12,402 bases of DNA from Saprospiraceae bacterium (GCA_016787375.1 JAEUUM010000069.1:1-12402); one strand, 5' to 3'. Shown: positions 1 through 8,455, counted from the stretch's first letter. A program made the numbers and translations. The notes: generated by a model from the sequence alone, not told the origin.

Positions 1-2
1 GG

Positions 3-1448
3 ATATTTCTTTTGTGCTTCTCTGTCCAATTATTAGGATTTCATATCAACTCAATCACTGGGCAAGAGGTTTGGTCTTTAGAAAAATGCATAATGCACGC
101 AAAAGAAAATAATCTTACCATCAGGCAATCTGTGGTGGGTATGGATCAGGCAAAGATTACCTTAAAGTCAAGTAAGGCTCAACGGTTGCCTACCCTAAAT
201 TATAGTTCCAGTGGCGGTTATCAATGGGGACGAACCATCGACTATGCAACAAATACATTTGAAAATCAAACCACAAACTTTAACAGCCAAAGCCTGCAAA
301 CCGGTATCAACCTATATAACGGTGGTCAAATTTCAAATACCATCAAACAGGCCAATATAGATTTGATGGCATCAACTAAGGATGCACAACAAACTTTCGA
401 GAATATTTCATTGACAATTGCATCACAGTATCTTGCCATTTTACTCTCACAAGAAGCAGTTGAAATGGCAAAAAAACGATTGGAAACAACCCAAAAGCAA
501 TTGGAGCAGACCGATAAACTCATCAATGCCGGAAGCCTTCCGCGCAACGAAAGACTTAATCTGGTTGCCTCTGTAGCAAGAGACGAGGAAAATCTGCTAA
601 TCCAACAAAATAATGTTGATTTGGGGTATCTTGACCTCAAGAGTCTTTTAAATATTGACCCTGCAACACCGATGATTATACAAAAACCGGCCGTTGACCA
701 GTTTTTAATAGACAACACCTTACTCGTTGATATTGAAGATTTATATAAAAAATCTGAACAAAGGAATCCGGGTATAGCTTCAAGCCAGTTGAAAATGCAA
801 AGTGCAGAGATAGGCAAAAAAATTGCTTCAGCTGCAGGTCTACCCAGTCTGTCTATGTTTGGAAGCATAAGCAGTAACTATTCAAGTTCTATACTTGATT
901 TTGCTCATCCTGATCTTTCCAATCTTACAGAAGTATTACAAACACCACAAAAGATAAATTTTAATGGATCTGACGTGTATATTGCTACTTATACTTACAA
1001 AGGAATTCAATATTCAACAAAGCCATATTTTAGCCAATTAAGTGATAATCTCGGTCAAGCAGTTGGGTTAAGTTTAAGGGTTCCAATTTATAATGCAGGA
1101 ATAGCAAATTACAATAAACAGAGGGCTGATTTGGCAATAAAAACAGCTGAACTGAACAATATGCAAGTGAAACAAAAGTTGAAAAGTGATATTTATCGGG
1201 CAGTTACTGATTACAAAGCTGCCAGACAGAGAGTTGATGTTGCTCAACGTGAGTTTGAAGCTGCCTCCGGTTCATTTAGCAATATTCAGAAAAAGTACGA
1301 TGCAGGTTCTTCAAATTCTCTTGATTTGATAACAGCAAAGAATAATGCCAATACAGCAGAAGATAATTTATTGACCGCACGATATTCACTTATTTTCAGA
1401 ACCAAGGTGCTGGAATTTTATTTAGGTCAACCAATTCAATTAAATTAA
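3..1448 (+). CDS. TolC-family outer-membrane efflux channel (5' end cut by window edge)
   Basis: This is the outer-membrane component of a tripartite efflux or type I secretion system: a trimeric beta-barrel with a periplasmic helical tunnel that docks on an adaptor protein. The frame is open to the window edge. Its first visible residues (IFLLCFSVQLLGF) look like the hydrophobic core of a signal peptide ending near SITGQ, so the TTG at 12 is probably internal and the true start lies upstream. Numbering from 12, mature sequence begins VWSLEKCIMHAKENN, the typical first helix of OEP (outer membrane efflux protein) domains. Two OEP repeats follow, about residues 25-220 and 255-470, with long Gln/Asn/Ala-rich helices. 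The second carries NAGIANYNKQRADLAIKTAE and a KKYDAGSSNSLDLITAKN segment, as in the family. The gene ends in TAA 12 bases before the adaptor gene, which supports an operon. The substrate cannot be read from the sequence. Confidence 0.93.
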   Translation: MFLLCFSVQLLGFHINSITGQEVWSLEKCIMHAKENNLTIRQSVVGMDQAKITLKSSKAQRLPTLNYSSSGGYQWGRTIDYATNTFENQTTNFNSQSLQTGINLYNGGQISNTIKQANIDLMASTKDAQQTFENISLTIASQYLAILLSQEAVEMAKKRLETTQKQLEQTDKLINAGSLPRNERLNLVASVARDEENLLIQQNNVDLGYLDLKSLLNIDPATPMIIQKPAVDQFLIDNTLLVDIEDLYKKSEQRNPGIASSQLKMQSAEIGKKIASAAGLPSLSMFGSISSNYSSSILDFAHPDLSNLTEVLQTPQKINFNGSDVYIATYTYKGIQYSTKPYFSQLSDNLGQAVGLSLRVPIYNAGIANYNKQRADLAIKTAELNNMQVKQKLKSDIYRAVTDYKAARQRVDVAQREFEAASGSFSNIQKKYDAGSSNSLDLITAKNNANTAEDNLLTARYSLIFRTKVLEFYLGQPIQLN

Positions 1449-1460
1449 AGTCAATACATC

Positions 1461-2852
1461 ATGTCAGTTAAAAAGAATAGAAAATGGTTGTGGATTTCGA
1501 TTATTGCCATTTTAGCTTTGTTTACTTTAGCAATCATCAAAGCCAAAAATAGACCAAAAGGTGACAAAGTTTATACTGAAGAAGTTAAGAAAAGAGATAT
1601 CCGCGAAATCGTTTCAGCGAGTGGAAAGATCTATCCAAAAACTGAAGTAAAAATAAGTTCTGATGTTTCAGGCGAAATTGTCGCTCTTTATGTGAAGGAA
1701 GGAGATACGGTAAAAGCTGGTCAATTACTCGCTAAAATCGATCCGGATGCTTATGTTTCACAAGTTGACAGGGGTGTGGCATCTCTAAATGTTTCCAAAT
1801 CTCAGATGGAAAGCACTAAAAAGGCAATTGAATCTGCTCGTGCACAAAAAGAACAAATTACCAGTCAACTTGAAAACTCAAAACAAGTTTTCGCAAGAAA
1901 TCAAAAATTACATACTGATGGTGTCATTTCGGACGCAGAATTTGAAGCAAGCAAGGCTTCAATGAAAGCTCTTGAAGCCAATTTGAAAGCTGCCAATACC
2001 GCAATAGCTCAAGCAGAAGAGAATGTGAGAGCTTCAGGATTCGGGATCAAAAGTTCAGAAGCTACCCTAAATGAAGTTAAAAAAAGTCTCAGCCGAACTT
2101 CTATCCTCGCCCCAACAAATGGAATTATCAGTAAGTTGAATGTTGAAAAAGGAGAACGAGTTGTAGGTACTATTCAGATGACAGGAACTGAAATGATGCG
2201 AATTGCAAACCTTAACATCATGGAGGTACAGGCAGAGGTGAGTGAAAATGATATTTTGAGGGTTCAACTTGGAAACAGCGTCGACATCGATGTAGATGCC
2301 TATCCAAATAAAAAATTTAAAGGAACAGTTACCGAAATCAGCAATTCATCGACCACCGCCAGTCTTGGAACAACTGGTTCATCATTGGCTACGGATAAAA
2401 TCACAAATTTTATAGTAAAAATTATCATCGACCAGGCTTCATATGCTGATTTGATAAAGCCGGGCAGAGGTTTTCCGTTCAGACCCGGAATGTCTGCTTC
2501 AGTTGAGATAACCACCAATCTCGAAAAAAATATTATTTGTGTGCCCATACAAGCAGTTACCACAAGAGAAGACAAAGTCGGAGAAACTGAAAACGGCGAT
2601 TCTAAAGACGCTAATCTAAAGGAAGTTGTCTTTATTCCGTCTAATGATACACTCAGAATGGTCGAAGTTAAAACAGGTATTCAAGATGATGCTTATATCC
2701 AAATAATTAGTGGTGTTAATGTTGGTGAAAAAGTTGTTGCAGGCCCTTATGCTCTGGTATCAAGAACACTCAAAAGAGGCTCAAAGGTGCATGTAGTCAA
2801 AAAAGAAGAAATTAACGCATCAGACAAATCTGATAAAGCCACCGGTGATTAG
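1461..2852 (+). CDS. HlyD/AcrA-type periplasmic adaptor (membrane fusion protein)
   Basis: This is the periplasmic adaptor that would link an inner-membrane pump to the TolC-type channel encoded just upstream. The ATG start is followed by a basic stretch and one membrane anchor at about residues 9-27 (WLWISIIAILALFTLAII). A biotinyl-lipoyl-like half motif (VKEGDTVKAGQLLAKID) lies at about 78-94. A long Ala/Lys/Glu/Gln-rich coiled-coil hairpin covers roughly 100-210. The second lipoyl half (ILAPTNGIISKLNVEKGERV) and a beta-barrel domain follow. A membrane-proximal domain (FRPGMSASVEITTNLEKNIICVP) comes near the C-terminus. The length of 463 residues fits MacA/HlyD-like adaptors, and the C-terminal tail is Lys/Asp-rich. 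The gene lies 12 bases after tolC and overlaps the next gene by 8 bases. MacA-type (ABC pump partner) is my preferred reading over RND-type, but no pump is present to decide it. Confidence 0.93.
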   Translation: MSVKKNRKWLWISIIAILALFTLAIIKAKNRPKGDKVYTEEVKKRDIREIVSASGKIYPKTEVKISSDVSGEIVALYVKEGDTVKAGQLLAKIDPDAYVSQVDRGVASLNVSKSQMESTKKAIESARAQKEQITSQLENSKQVFARNQKLHTDGVISDAEFEASKASMKALEANLKAANTAIAQAEENVRASGFGIKSSEATLNEVKKSLSRTSILAPTNGIISKLNVEKGERVVGTIQMTGTEMMRIANLNIMEVQAEVSENDILRVQLGNSVDIDVDAYPNKKFKGTVTEISNSSTTASLGTTGSSLATDKITNFIVKIIIDQASYADLIKPGRGFPFRPGMSASVEITTNLEKNIICVPIQAVTTREDKVGETENGDSKDANLKEVVFIPSNDTLRMVEVKTGIQDDAYIQIISGVNVGEKVVAGPYALVSRTLKRGSKVHVVKKEEINASDKSDKATGD

Positions 2853-3447
2853 TAAAGATAATGCATGCCTTATTATTTTTATAAGGAATCCTGTTCCTGG
2901 TAAGGTCAAATCCAGAATAGCAGAAACAATGGGTATTGTCAATGCTTTTACAATTTACCAGGAACTTCTAAAGGTCACTCATGATACCTGCTTGAAAATG
3001 CATGACTGCTCCAAACTTCTTTATTATTCTGATGAAATTTTGACGGATGATGGATGGGATAACCAAATTTTTGAAAAGAGATTACAGCAGGGCTTTGATT
3101 TGGGTGAAAAAATGATGAATGCCATAACCGAAAACCTTAAAAAATATGGTTCTGTAGTATTGATTGGAAGTGATTGCCCATACATCACTATGGCAATTTT
3201 ACGTGAAGCTTTCGATATTTTAGAAAACAATGATTTGGTAATTGGTCCGGCAGAAGATGGCGGATACTATTTAATCGGGGCAAAGGCAAACTACCCTGAA
3301 TTATTTAAAAATATCGATTGGGGTTCAAATAGTGTTTTTAACCAAACCATTGAGAAAGCCTTGAATTTGAAAGTTGGGCTGCTTGAAAAACTTTCTGACA
3401 TTGATACCGAAACAGATTATAAACGATGGAAAACAGTTTTTGAATAG
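2845..3447 (+). CDS. DUF2064 / TIGR04282-family GT-A glycosyltransferase-like protein
   Basis: This 200-residue cytosolic protein has a nucleotide-sugar-transferase-like (GT-A) fold. The family-typical N-terminal motif (IFIRNPVPGKVKSRIA) is at residues 11-26. IGSDCP at 107-112 is the likely metal or nucleotide site, GPAEDGGYYLIG is at 134-145, and a DIDTETDYKRW C-terminus begins near 185. NCBI names TIGR04282 members as arsenosugar-biosynthesis glycosyltransferases, and they often accompany radical-SAM genes. None is seen here, so the acceptor and pathway remain unknown. The start is the GTG at 2845. The first in-frame ATG is about residue 29 and would remove the N-terminal motif. This start overlaps the adaptor stop by 8 bases, which suggests translational coupling and membership of the same operon. 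The full-length family size is about 200 residues, so the gene appears intact. Confidence 0.88.
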   Translation: MISKDNACLIIFIRNPVPGKVKSRIAETMGIVNAFTIYQELLKVTHDTCLKMHDCSKLLYYSDEILTDDGWDNQIFEKRLQQGFDLGEKMMNAITENLKKYGSVVLIGSDCPYITMAILREAFDILENNDLVIGPAEDGGYYLIGAKANYPELFKNIDWGSNSVFNQTIEKALNLKVGLLEKLSDIDTETDYKRWKTVFE

Positions 3448-3490
3448 ACGGTTATTTAAATTTAAGCCAACTTAATCGTTGGAATTCAAT

Positions 3491-3498
3491 TATGTTTG
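3491..3498 (+). promoter_or_regulatory. Possible Bacteroidota -7 promoter element before the CotH-like gene
   Basis: TATGTTTG is an exact match to the Bacteroidota -7 consensus TAnnTTTG and lies about 80 bases before the signal-peptide ATG at 3579. I see no good -33 TTTG at the expected 19-21-base spacing; the TTG at 3479-3481 is too close. The 3448-3578 gap otherwise holds no convincing terminator or RNA gene. Confidence 0.25.
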
Positions 3499-3578
3499 AT
3501 AATACCAAATAATTTGTGTAATATTTATTTTCAAAATTGATTAATTTAGTTTAAGTTTTGTGTTTAAATTTTTTTCAG

Positions 3579-5644
3579 ATGAAATTCTACCGTATTAATC
3601 TACTAGTTTTTACATTATTACTTGGCTTTTCTATCAAATTGTCCGCTCAGACTTTTTTGCAACCGGAGGAAGTGTGCCAACAGATGGATCTCCTATAGAA
3701 TTTTCCATAAATGTGAGTGGTTTGGATGATGAAATAAACAAATCATTTGGATTAGAAAGCATATGTTTGAATGCTACTCATACATGGATAGCAGATCTCA
3801 GAATCGTGCTCAGAGCTCCCGATGGGACCGAGGTATTAATTGTAGATAACATTGGTGGGGATTTAGACAGTTTTGTTAACACCTGTTTAAATGCCAATGC
3901 ATCTCAAAGTATCTATAATGCTCCTTACCCTTTCACAGGGACATTCAAACCAATAGGTCAAATGGGTAATTTTAACAATGGCCAAAACCCAAATGGAATC
4001 TGGACATTAATCGTTAATGACACATATCCATTCGCAGATGATGGTAATATTGTGGATTGGTCTATGAGTTTTGGAAACAATCCGGGAAAGCCTTTTGAAT
4101 TTACAGCAAGCAAACAGCCTATCATTAAATTTTACACCAATGGGCAGCAAATACAAAAGGATGTTTCAAAAACAGTCAGTATGGAAATTATCGACAATGG
4201 TCCGGGTGCATTTAATTACCCGACTGATCCACCCAACAATTATGAAGGGTATGCAAATTTAAAATTCAGAGGCCAGTCTTCATTCACCTTTGCAAAGAAG
4301 CCATTAAAATTTGAGACCAGTGATAGCATGGGTATTGATTCTGCATTTTCCATTTTGGGCCTTCCAAAAGAAAGTGACTGGGTACTAAATGCAACTTATT
4401 CTGATAAAACCCTTATGCGAAATGTTTTGGCACATCATTTATTTAATGGTATGGGGCATTATTCGAGCAGAACGAAGTTTGTCAATGTATTTATTGACAA
4501 TAGTTATCAGGGTGTTTATGTTTTGATGGAGTCAATAAAAAGAGACAAAGACCGGGTGGATGTTGCGCGATTGAAAACATCTGATACCACAGGAGTCGCT
4601 GTTACAGGTGGTTACATTATTAAATGTGACAAAGGTGATGATGGTGGTTGGTTTTCAAAAAGAGAGTCATATGTGCCGGGAACCAAAGCCTACTACCAAT
4701 ATGTATATCCTAAATTTCAAGATTTACAATCTCAACAGGCTTTGTATATTCAATCCTTTATAGATAGCTTGGAGGAAGCTTTGTACAGTCCGACTTTCAC
4801 CAACGATGCCGGTTATAAATATGATTATTATCTCGACGTACCCTCTTTTGTAGATAATTTTATTGTAAATGAAATAGGCAAAAACGTTGATGGATATCGA
4901 TTGAGCAGTTATTTTCACAAGAAAAAAATTACCGATGGAGGTAAGCTTCATGCAGGCCCACTTTGGGATTTTGATCTGAGTTTCAGAAATGCAAATTATT
5001 GTAATGGCGAGAATCCTGAGGGCTGGATGTATGAGCAATATTGCGATTTGCAATATTCACCTCCACCGATGTTTTTTTACAAAATGTTTGGTGATGTCGC
5101 ATTTTGGGATGCAGTAAGATGCCGTTGGGATGAATTTAGAGAATCACTTTTAAGTGAGCAATCACTGTTTAAATTTATCGATGATCAAAGAGATTCTGTA
5201 ATCGAATCGGCTAAATTGAATTTCACTATTTGGCCAATTCTTGGGGTTTATGTCTGGCCAAATCCGGGACCCCTTGCTTTAACTTATGAAGAAGAAATAG
5301 AACAATTAAAATCCTGGATTCAGTTAAGATTAAACTGGATGGATCTTAATATCCCTGAGGCAAGTACCAATTGTACAACAAAATCAAATGAGGCAAGCTC
5401 AATTGTAAACTTGCAGGTTGTCCCCAATCCGGCTTCTAATGAAGTTAAAATAAAATCAAATCAACTTGTCAAAAATTTACATGTTGAGTTGGTAAATATG
5501 CAAGGCATCAAACAATTATCTGCCGAGACAAATGGTAACGAATTGCTGCTCAACACAAGCACTTTGCCTCAAGGCTGTTATTTTATAAAAATTATGGAAG
5601 GCAATAAATTTATCAGAATGGAAAAACTGCTGGTCATCAGATAA
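3579..5644 (+). CDS. Secreted CotH-type atypical kinase with P domain and T9SS tail; frameshift after the signal peptide
   Basis: The body reads in one frame from about 3653 to the TAA at 5642-5644; a gene caller would start it at the GTG at 3674 (656 residues). Numbered from that GTG, residues about 6-134 are a proprotein-convertase P domain (HTWIADLRIVLRAPDGTE, NPNGIWTLIVND, DWSMSFG). Residues about 149-555 are a CotH kinase domain (FRGQSSFTFAKKPLKFE, LPKESDWVLNATYSDKTLMR, YQGVYVLMESIKRDKDRVD, TGGYIIKCDK, GPLWDFDLSF). Residues about 580-656 are a T9SS type A sorting domain (VVPNPASNEVKIKS, LPQGCYFIKI). CotH proteins are atypical protein kinases, first studied in spore coats. The T9SS tail predicts export to the cell surface or medium, which needs a Sec signal peptide. 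A clear one (starts MKFYRINLLV, ends KLSAQT) is encoded from ATG 3579, but in another frame that stops at 3696-3698. Restoring one T in the 3653-3658 run gives a continuous protein of 688 residues. The GTG start is therefore probably artefactual. Confidence 0.88.
3653..3659 (+). other. T6 run / slippery-type heptamer at the CotH-gene frame break
   Basis: In the signal-peptide frame the codons read ACT TTT TTG. The stretch 3653-3659 is therefore T TTT TTG, which fits the X XXY YYZ pattern of a -1 ribosomal slip site. A one-base backward slip, or one additional T, joins the signal peptide (ending SAQT) to FFATGGSVPTDG and the rest of the P domain. A homopolymer sequencing or assembly error is the simplest explanation. 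A real indel, phase variation or programmed frameshift cannot be excluded from the sequence alone. Confidence 0.7.
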
Positions 5645-5735
5645 AGTTATCCCAATGGAAGCACCTGAAAATGAGCCTGCTCAAATGAATTTGTACAGTT
5701 TGTATTACTTCATCAAACTTTGATTTGTCACAAGC

Positions 5736-5900
5736 TCATTTCCGTAAAAACTGAACCAATAAAATACCTGTCAATACTCCAATAGAAAAAATAGATAAAA
5801 ATTCTACCAATCTAATGGTGCCATCAGATACCAATCTGAAATAAGTACCGATGGAAATGACTAGAAGAACTGCTGTGATTGTTTTAGCGTTGTTTTTCAT
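5736..5900 (-). CDS. Small two-helix membrane protein, function unknown
   Basis: This 54-residue protein starts at the ATG at 5900 (MKNNAKTITAVLLVIS). An upstream GTG at 5927 would add nine residues but looks less natural. Two hydrophobic helices, about residues 8-22 and 33-50, are joined by a loop FRLVSDGTIRLVEF and followed by a short basic end (FLRK), so an inner-membrane hairpin is likely. The pattern of a Lys/Asn-rich start, a first helix ending ISIG-Y-RL, and an IR-EFLSIF-IG second helix resembles small hypothetical proteins I have seen in Bacteroidota, but I cannot name a function. It lies between the convergent CotH-like gene and the 3' end of the DUF885 gene, 96 bases downstream of the latter. 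It may be transcribed with DUF885 or from its own promoter. Confidence 0.6.
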   Translation of the reverse strand: MKNNAKTITAVLLVISIGTYFRLVSDGTIRLVEFLSIFSIGVLTGILLVQFLRK

Positions 5901-5924
5901 AGTGTAAATTTTATATGAAACTAA

Positions 5925-5937
5925 CACAAAATTTGTG
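5925..5937. repeat. Short palindrome upstream of the small membrane-protein gene
   Basis: CACAAA-A-TTTGTG is a perfect inverted repeat with 6-base arms and a one-base centre. It lies 25-37 bases before the ATG at 5900, in a plausible operator or promoter position. It is short and A+T-rich, so chance is a real alternative. Confidence 0.25.
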
Positions 5938-5996
5938 GTCTTGAAGAATAAACTTGGTTTTCTGCAAACCTATCTTGCTTTTTGTATGCTATCTCA

Positions 5997-7784
5997 TCAC
6001 TGATTAATTGATTTTATAATCCAGCGATCAATTTTATCTTCCAATACTTTTAGCGGGATACTTCCCGAGTCCAAAACCTGATTATGGAATTCGGCAATTT
6101 TAAATTTGCTTCCAAGGGCTTTTTCAGCCTTTGCACGAAGCTCAAGAATCTTTAACTGACCAATTTTGTATGACAATGCTTGTCCGGGAATAGCCATGTA
6201 ACGCTCAATTTCTGACACAATACTTGCTTCTGATTCGGCTTCATGATCTTTGGAATATTGGATAGCTTGTTCTCTTGTCCATCCTTTGGTGTGAATTCCA
6301 ACATCTACTACCAATCTAATGGCACGGTGCATCTCAGCACTCAACATGCCAAAATATTGATATGGATCTTTATACAAACCCAATTCTTTGCCCATTGATT
6401 CACAATATAGTGCCCATCCTTCTGCAAATGCACTATAAGTCAGCAATCTTCTGAAAGTGGCAAGTGAAGTGTTTTCCTGCTGCAGTGAAATCTGATAATG
6501 ATGTCCGGGAATGGCTTCGTGAAGGAATAAATCTTCATCAGAAAACATATTGTATTTTGAAGCATCCGGTACCGGTACGTAAAATATTCCCGGTCTTGTT
6601 CCATCTTGGGAACCTTGCATATATTCGGCGCTTGCGCTGGCCTCTCTGAAAGATTCTGTTCGCCTTACTTCAAAAGGCGTTTTGGGTGTTTTGTCAAACA
6701 GCTTCGCAAGATTGGGTTTCATTCTTTCATGAATAGCATTGAAGTTGTCCACAACTTGTTCAGGTTTGGTAAAAGGCATGAGCTCTTTTTTGTTTCTGAT
6801 ATAATCAAAAAAAGATTTTAAGTCACCCTTAAAGCCGACTTGTTCTTTAACTTTCAACATCTCATTGCTGAGTCTTGCCACTTCAGCTTCACCAATTTTG
6901 AATATTTCATCTGCAGACTTGGTTGTAGTTGTACTCAGTTTTATCATGTAATCATAAAATTCCTTTCCCATTGGAACTGCAGAAATTCCGGATGTGGTTC
7001 GAGAGGCAGGTAGATATTCTTTGATCAAAAAATCCTGCACACGCTTGTGAGCAGGAATGATCTTCTTTTCGATCATGTTTTTGTATGCGATTGTGAGTCT
7101 GTTTTTCTCCTCTGCCGGAAATTCAGCTGGAATATTTTTTATGGGAGCATAAAATAAGTGTTCTTGAATTGGCCCATGCGCAAGTGATTCAAATTGGGGA
7201 ATCACCTTGGAAGTCAGTGATTTTGGCAAAACATAACTAGTCTTAATCCCTTCTTTCATATTTGCGATGGCACTGTCACACCAAACTGTATATCTGGTTA
7301 GTCTGGAAAGCCAATTATCATAATCTTTTACTGTTTTAAATGGTTGAGTGTAGCTCCCACTTGCCATTTGACCTATGGTCAAATTCAATGACCAAAACTG
7401 ATTTAGCGGCATGAGATAAACTTTGAACTTATCTCCTTCCAGGGCAATGTCGCATTCCCATTTCAACACATCATAGTTCATCTGATCATTTTCAGAAAGT
7501 TTGCTGCGATCTTGTGAGAGTAGAGCATTCCTGTATTTTGTATAAAAATTTGTTACCTCTTTTCGATATGCAGAAGAAAGCGTATTTGGCATAAGCTCAT
7601 TGTAGCGGTTATCACCTGCCGAAGTTGCTTCAAGTGGAAAAAGTTTGAATTTTTCTTCCTGAAACTGCGCTATTAAACTGTCAAGTTTGGGTTGTGCTCC
7701 AGATGTTTTGTCTTTGCCTGCTTGCGAAGAACAGTTAAAAAAGGCAGTGGATGCTGCCAACAATAATAAAATATAATTTTTCAT
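5997..7784 (-). CDS. DUF885-family metal-hydrolase-like lipoprotein
   Basis: This 595-residue exported protein is of the DUF885 family, which is predicted to be zinc-dependent and peptidase-like. The N-terminus is a signal sequence (MKNYILLLLAASTAFFNCSS). Cys18 in FFNC is a loose lipobox of the kind seen in Bacteroidota and is followed by a polar Gln/Lys/Ser stretch, so lipid anchoring is likely. The hallmark HEAIPGHH at 422-429 supplies the metal-binding histidines and glutamate. A downstream FAEGWALYCE at about 453-462 probably adds another glutamate ligand or catalytic residue. Further family segments are MLSAEMHRAIRLVVDVGIHT (about 480-499) and PGQALSYKIGQLKILELR (about 533-550). Length and motifs indicate an intact gene. 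The substrate is not known; peptides are the usual guess. ATG 7784 is the natural start because the signal peptide begins there. The gene is well separated from the CHAT gene upstream (about 700 bases). Confidence 0.92.
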   Translation of the reverse strand: MKNYILLLLAASTAFFNCSSQAGKDKTSGAQPKLDSLIAQFQEEKFKLFPLEATSAGDNRYNELMPNTLSSAYRKEVTNFYTKYRNALLSQDRSKLSENDQMNYDVLKWECDIALEGDKFKVYLMPLNQFWSLNLTIGQMASGSYTQPFKTVKDYDNWLSRLTRYTVWCDSAIANMKEGIKTSYVLPKSLTSKVIPQFESLAHGPIQEHLFYAPIKNIPAEFPAEEKNRLTIAYKNMIEKKIIPAHKRVQDFLIKEYLPASRTTSGISAVPMGKEFYDYMIKLSTTTTKSADEIFKIGEAEVARLSNEMLKVKEQVGFKGDLKSFFDYIRNKKELMPFTKPEQVVDNFNAIHERMKPNLAKLFDKTPKTPFEVRRTESFREASASAEYMQGSQDGTRPGIFYVPVPDASKYNMFSDEDLFLHEAIPGHHYQISLQQENTSLATFRRLLTYSAFAEGWALYCESMGKELGLYKDPYQYFGMLSAEMHRAIRLVVDVGIHTKGWTREQAIQYSKDHEAESEASIVSEIERYMAIPGQALSYKIGQLKILELRAKAEKALGSKFKIAEFHNQVLDSGSIPLKVLEDKIDRWIIKSINQ

Positions 7785-7862
7785 GAATCGAAATATTTTG
7801 CAGTTGTTGAAATTTTAATGGGCTAAATGAGAATTTATGTTGTCAATGAAATAAATCACAAC

Positions 7863-7870
7863 CAAAACTA
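7863..7870 (-). promoter_or_regulatory. Possible -7 promoter element for the DUF885 gene
   Basis: On the minus strand this reads TAGTTTTG, an exact TAnnTTTG match about 80 bases before the DUF885 ATG. No clear -33 TTTG element is seen upstream of it, so support is weak. Confidence 0.25.
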
Positions 7871-8338
7871 TGAAAAAATTGAAATTCCTTGATAATTCCT
7901 ATCTTAAATAAATCCCAAACCCTAAATGGCTTAAAACATGGTGTTGTAACATCATTAAACTGATATCTTGGAAGCAAATTGTCTTATAAAGCCAAAAATA
8001 TTTTGTAGGACCTTTTATCTAAAGCAATAAAATGAGCTATTGTTTTCCTAACACCAACATATGTAAACAATTTTGAATCATTCGGAATAATATTCCTGGT
8101 CTTTCTTTTTCTATGAATGCACCGCCTTATCGGATACCATTACTCTACTAATTGGTAAATTATTTTTTAAAATTCATTCTGTTCCAATTTTAAAAAAAAC
8201 CACCCAATACTGAGTTTGTGCCCTGTTTTTCGATGAAGAATAAAATTTCAACACCGGCATTTAATTCTAGAGCTTTATCAAAATCGGACTTCAATACGAG
8301 CTCAAAGATATTTTAAAAAGCCGTCAAGTTGTTTTATG

Positions 8339-8359
8339 ACAAATGTTTCAAACATTTGT
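8339..8359 (+). terminator. Perfect inverted repeat followed by a T-run (possible terminator)
   Basis: ACAAATGTTT and AAACATTTGT are perfect 10-base arms around a single C. In RNA this would fold as an 8-bp stem with a TTCAA loop. On the plus strand it is followed by GTTTTT, as in an intrinsic terminator, but the stem is A+T-rich and no plus-strand gene precedes it. On the minus strand, about 130 bases after the CHAT stop, no T-run follows. It could instead be a protein-binding site. Confidence 0.3.
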
Positions 8360-8455
8360 GTTTTTAAACTCACTGCTTTATGATAAACAAAAACAGAGCA
8401 AGTAGAATCAGACTGTTTATTTTGGTCAATTTACGTTAAAACGGTTAACCAATAT

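Noticed and set aside
326..868. A 180-residue minus-strand open frame opposite the TolC-like gene.
   Set aside because: The sense frame encodes a clear full-length outer-membrane efflux protein. The antisense product has no recognisable motif.
4724..5053. A 109-residue minus-strand open frame inside the CotH domain.
   Set aside because: It lies opposite conserved CotH motifs including WDFD and has no independent features.
5774..6320. A shared string TACCAATCTAATGG in the small membrane-protein gene and in the DUF885 gene.
   Set aside because: Both copies lie in coding sequence for IRLV-type residues. It is a 14-base coincidence rather than a repeat element.
8443..8450. Palindrome GGTTAACC downstream of the CHAT gene.
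   Set aside because: Only 8 bases with no extended arms or T-run. It is not distinguishable from chance.
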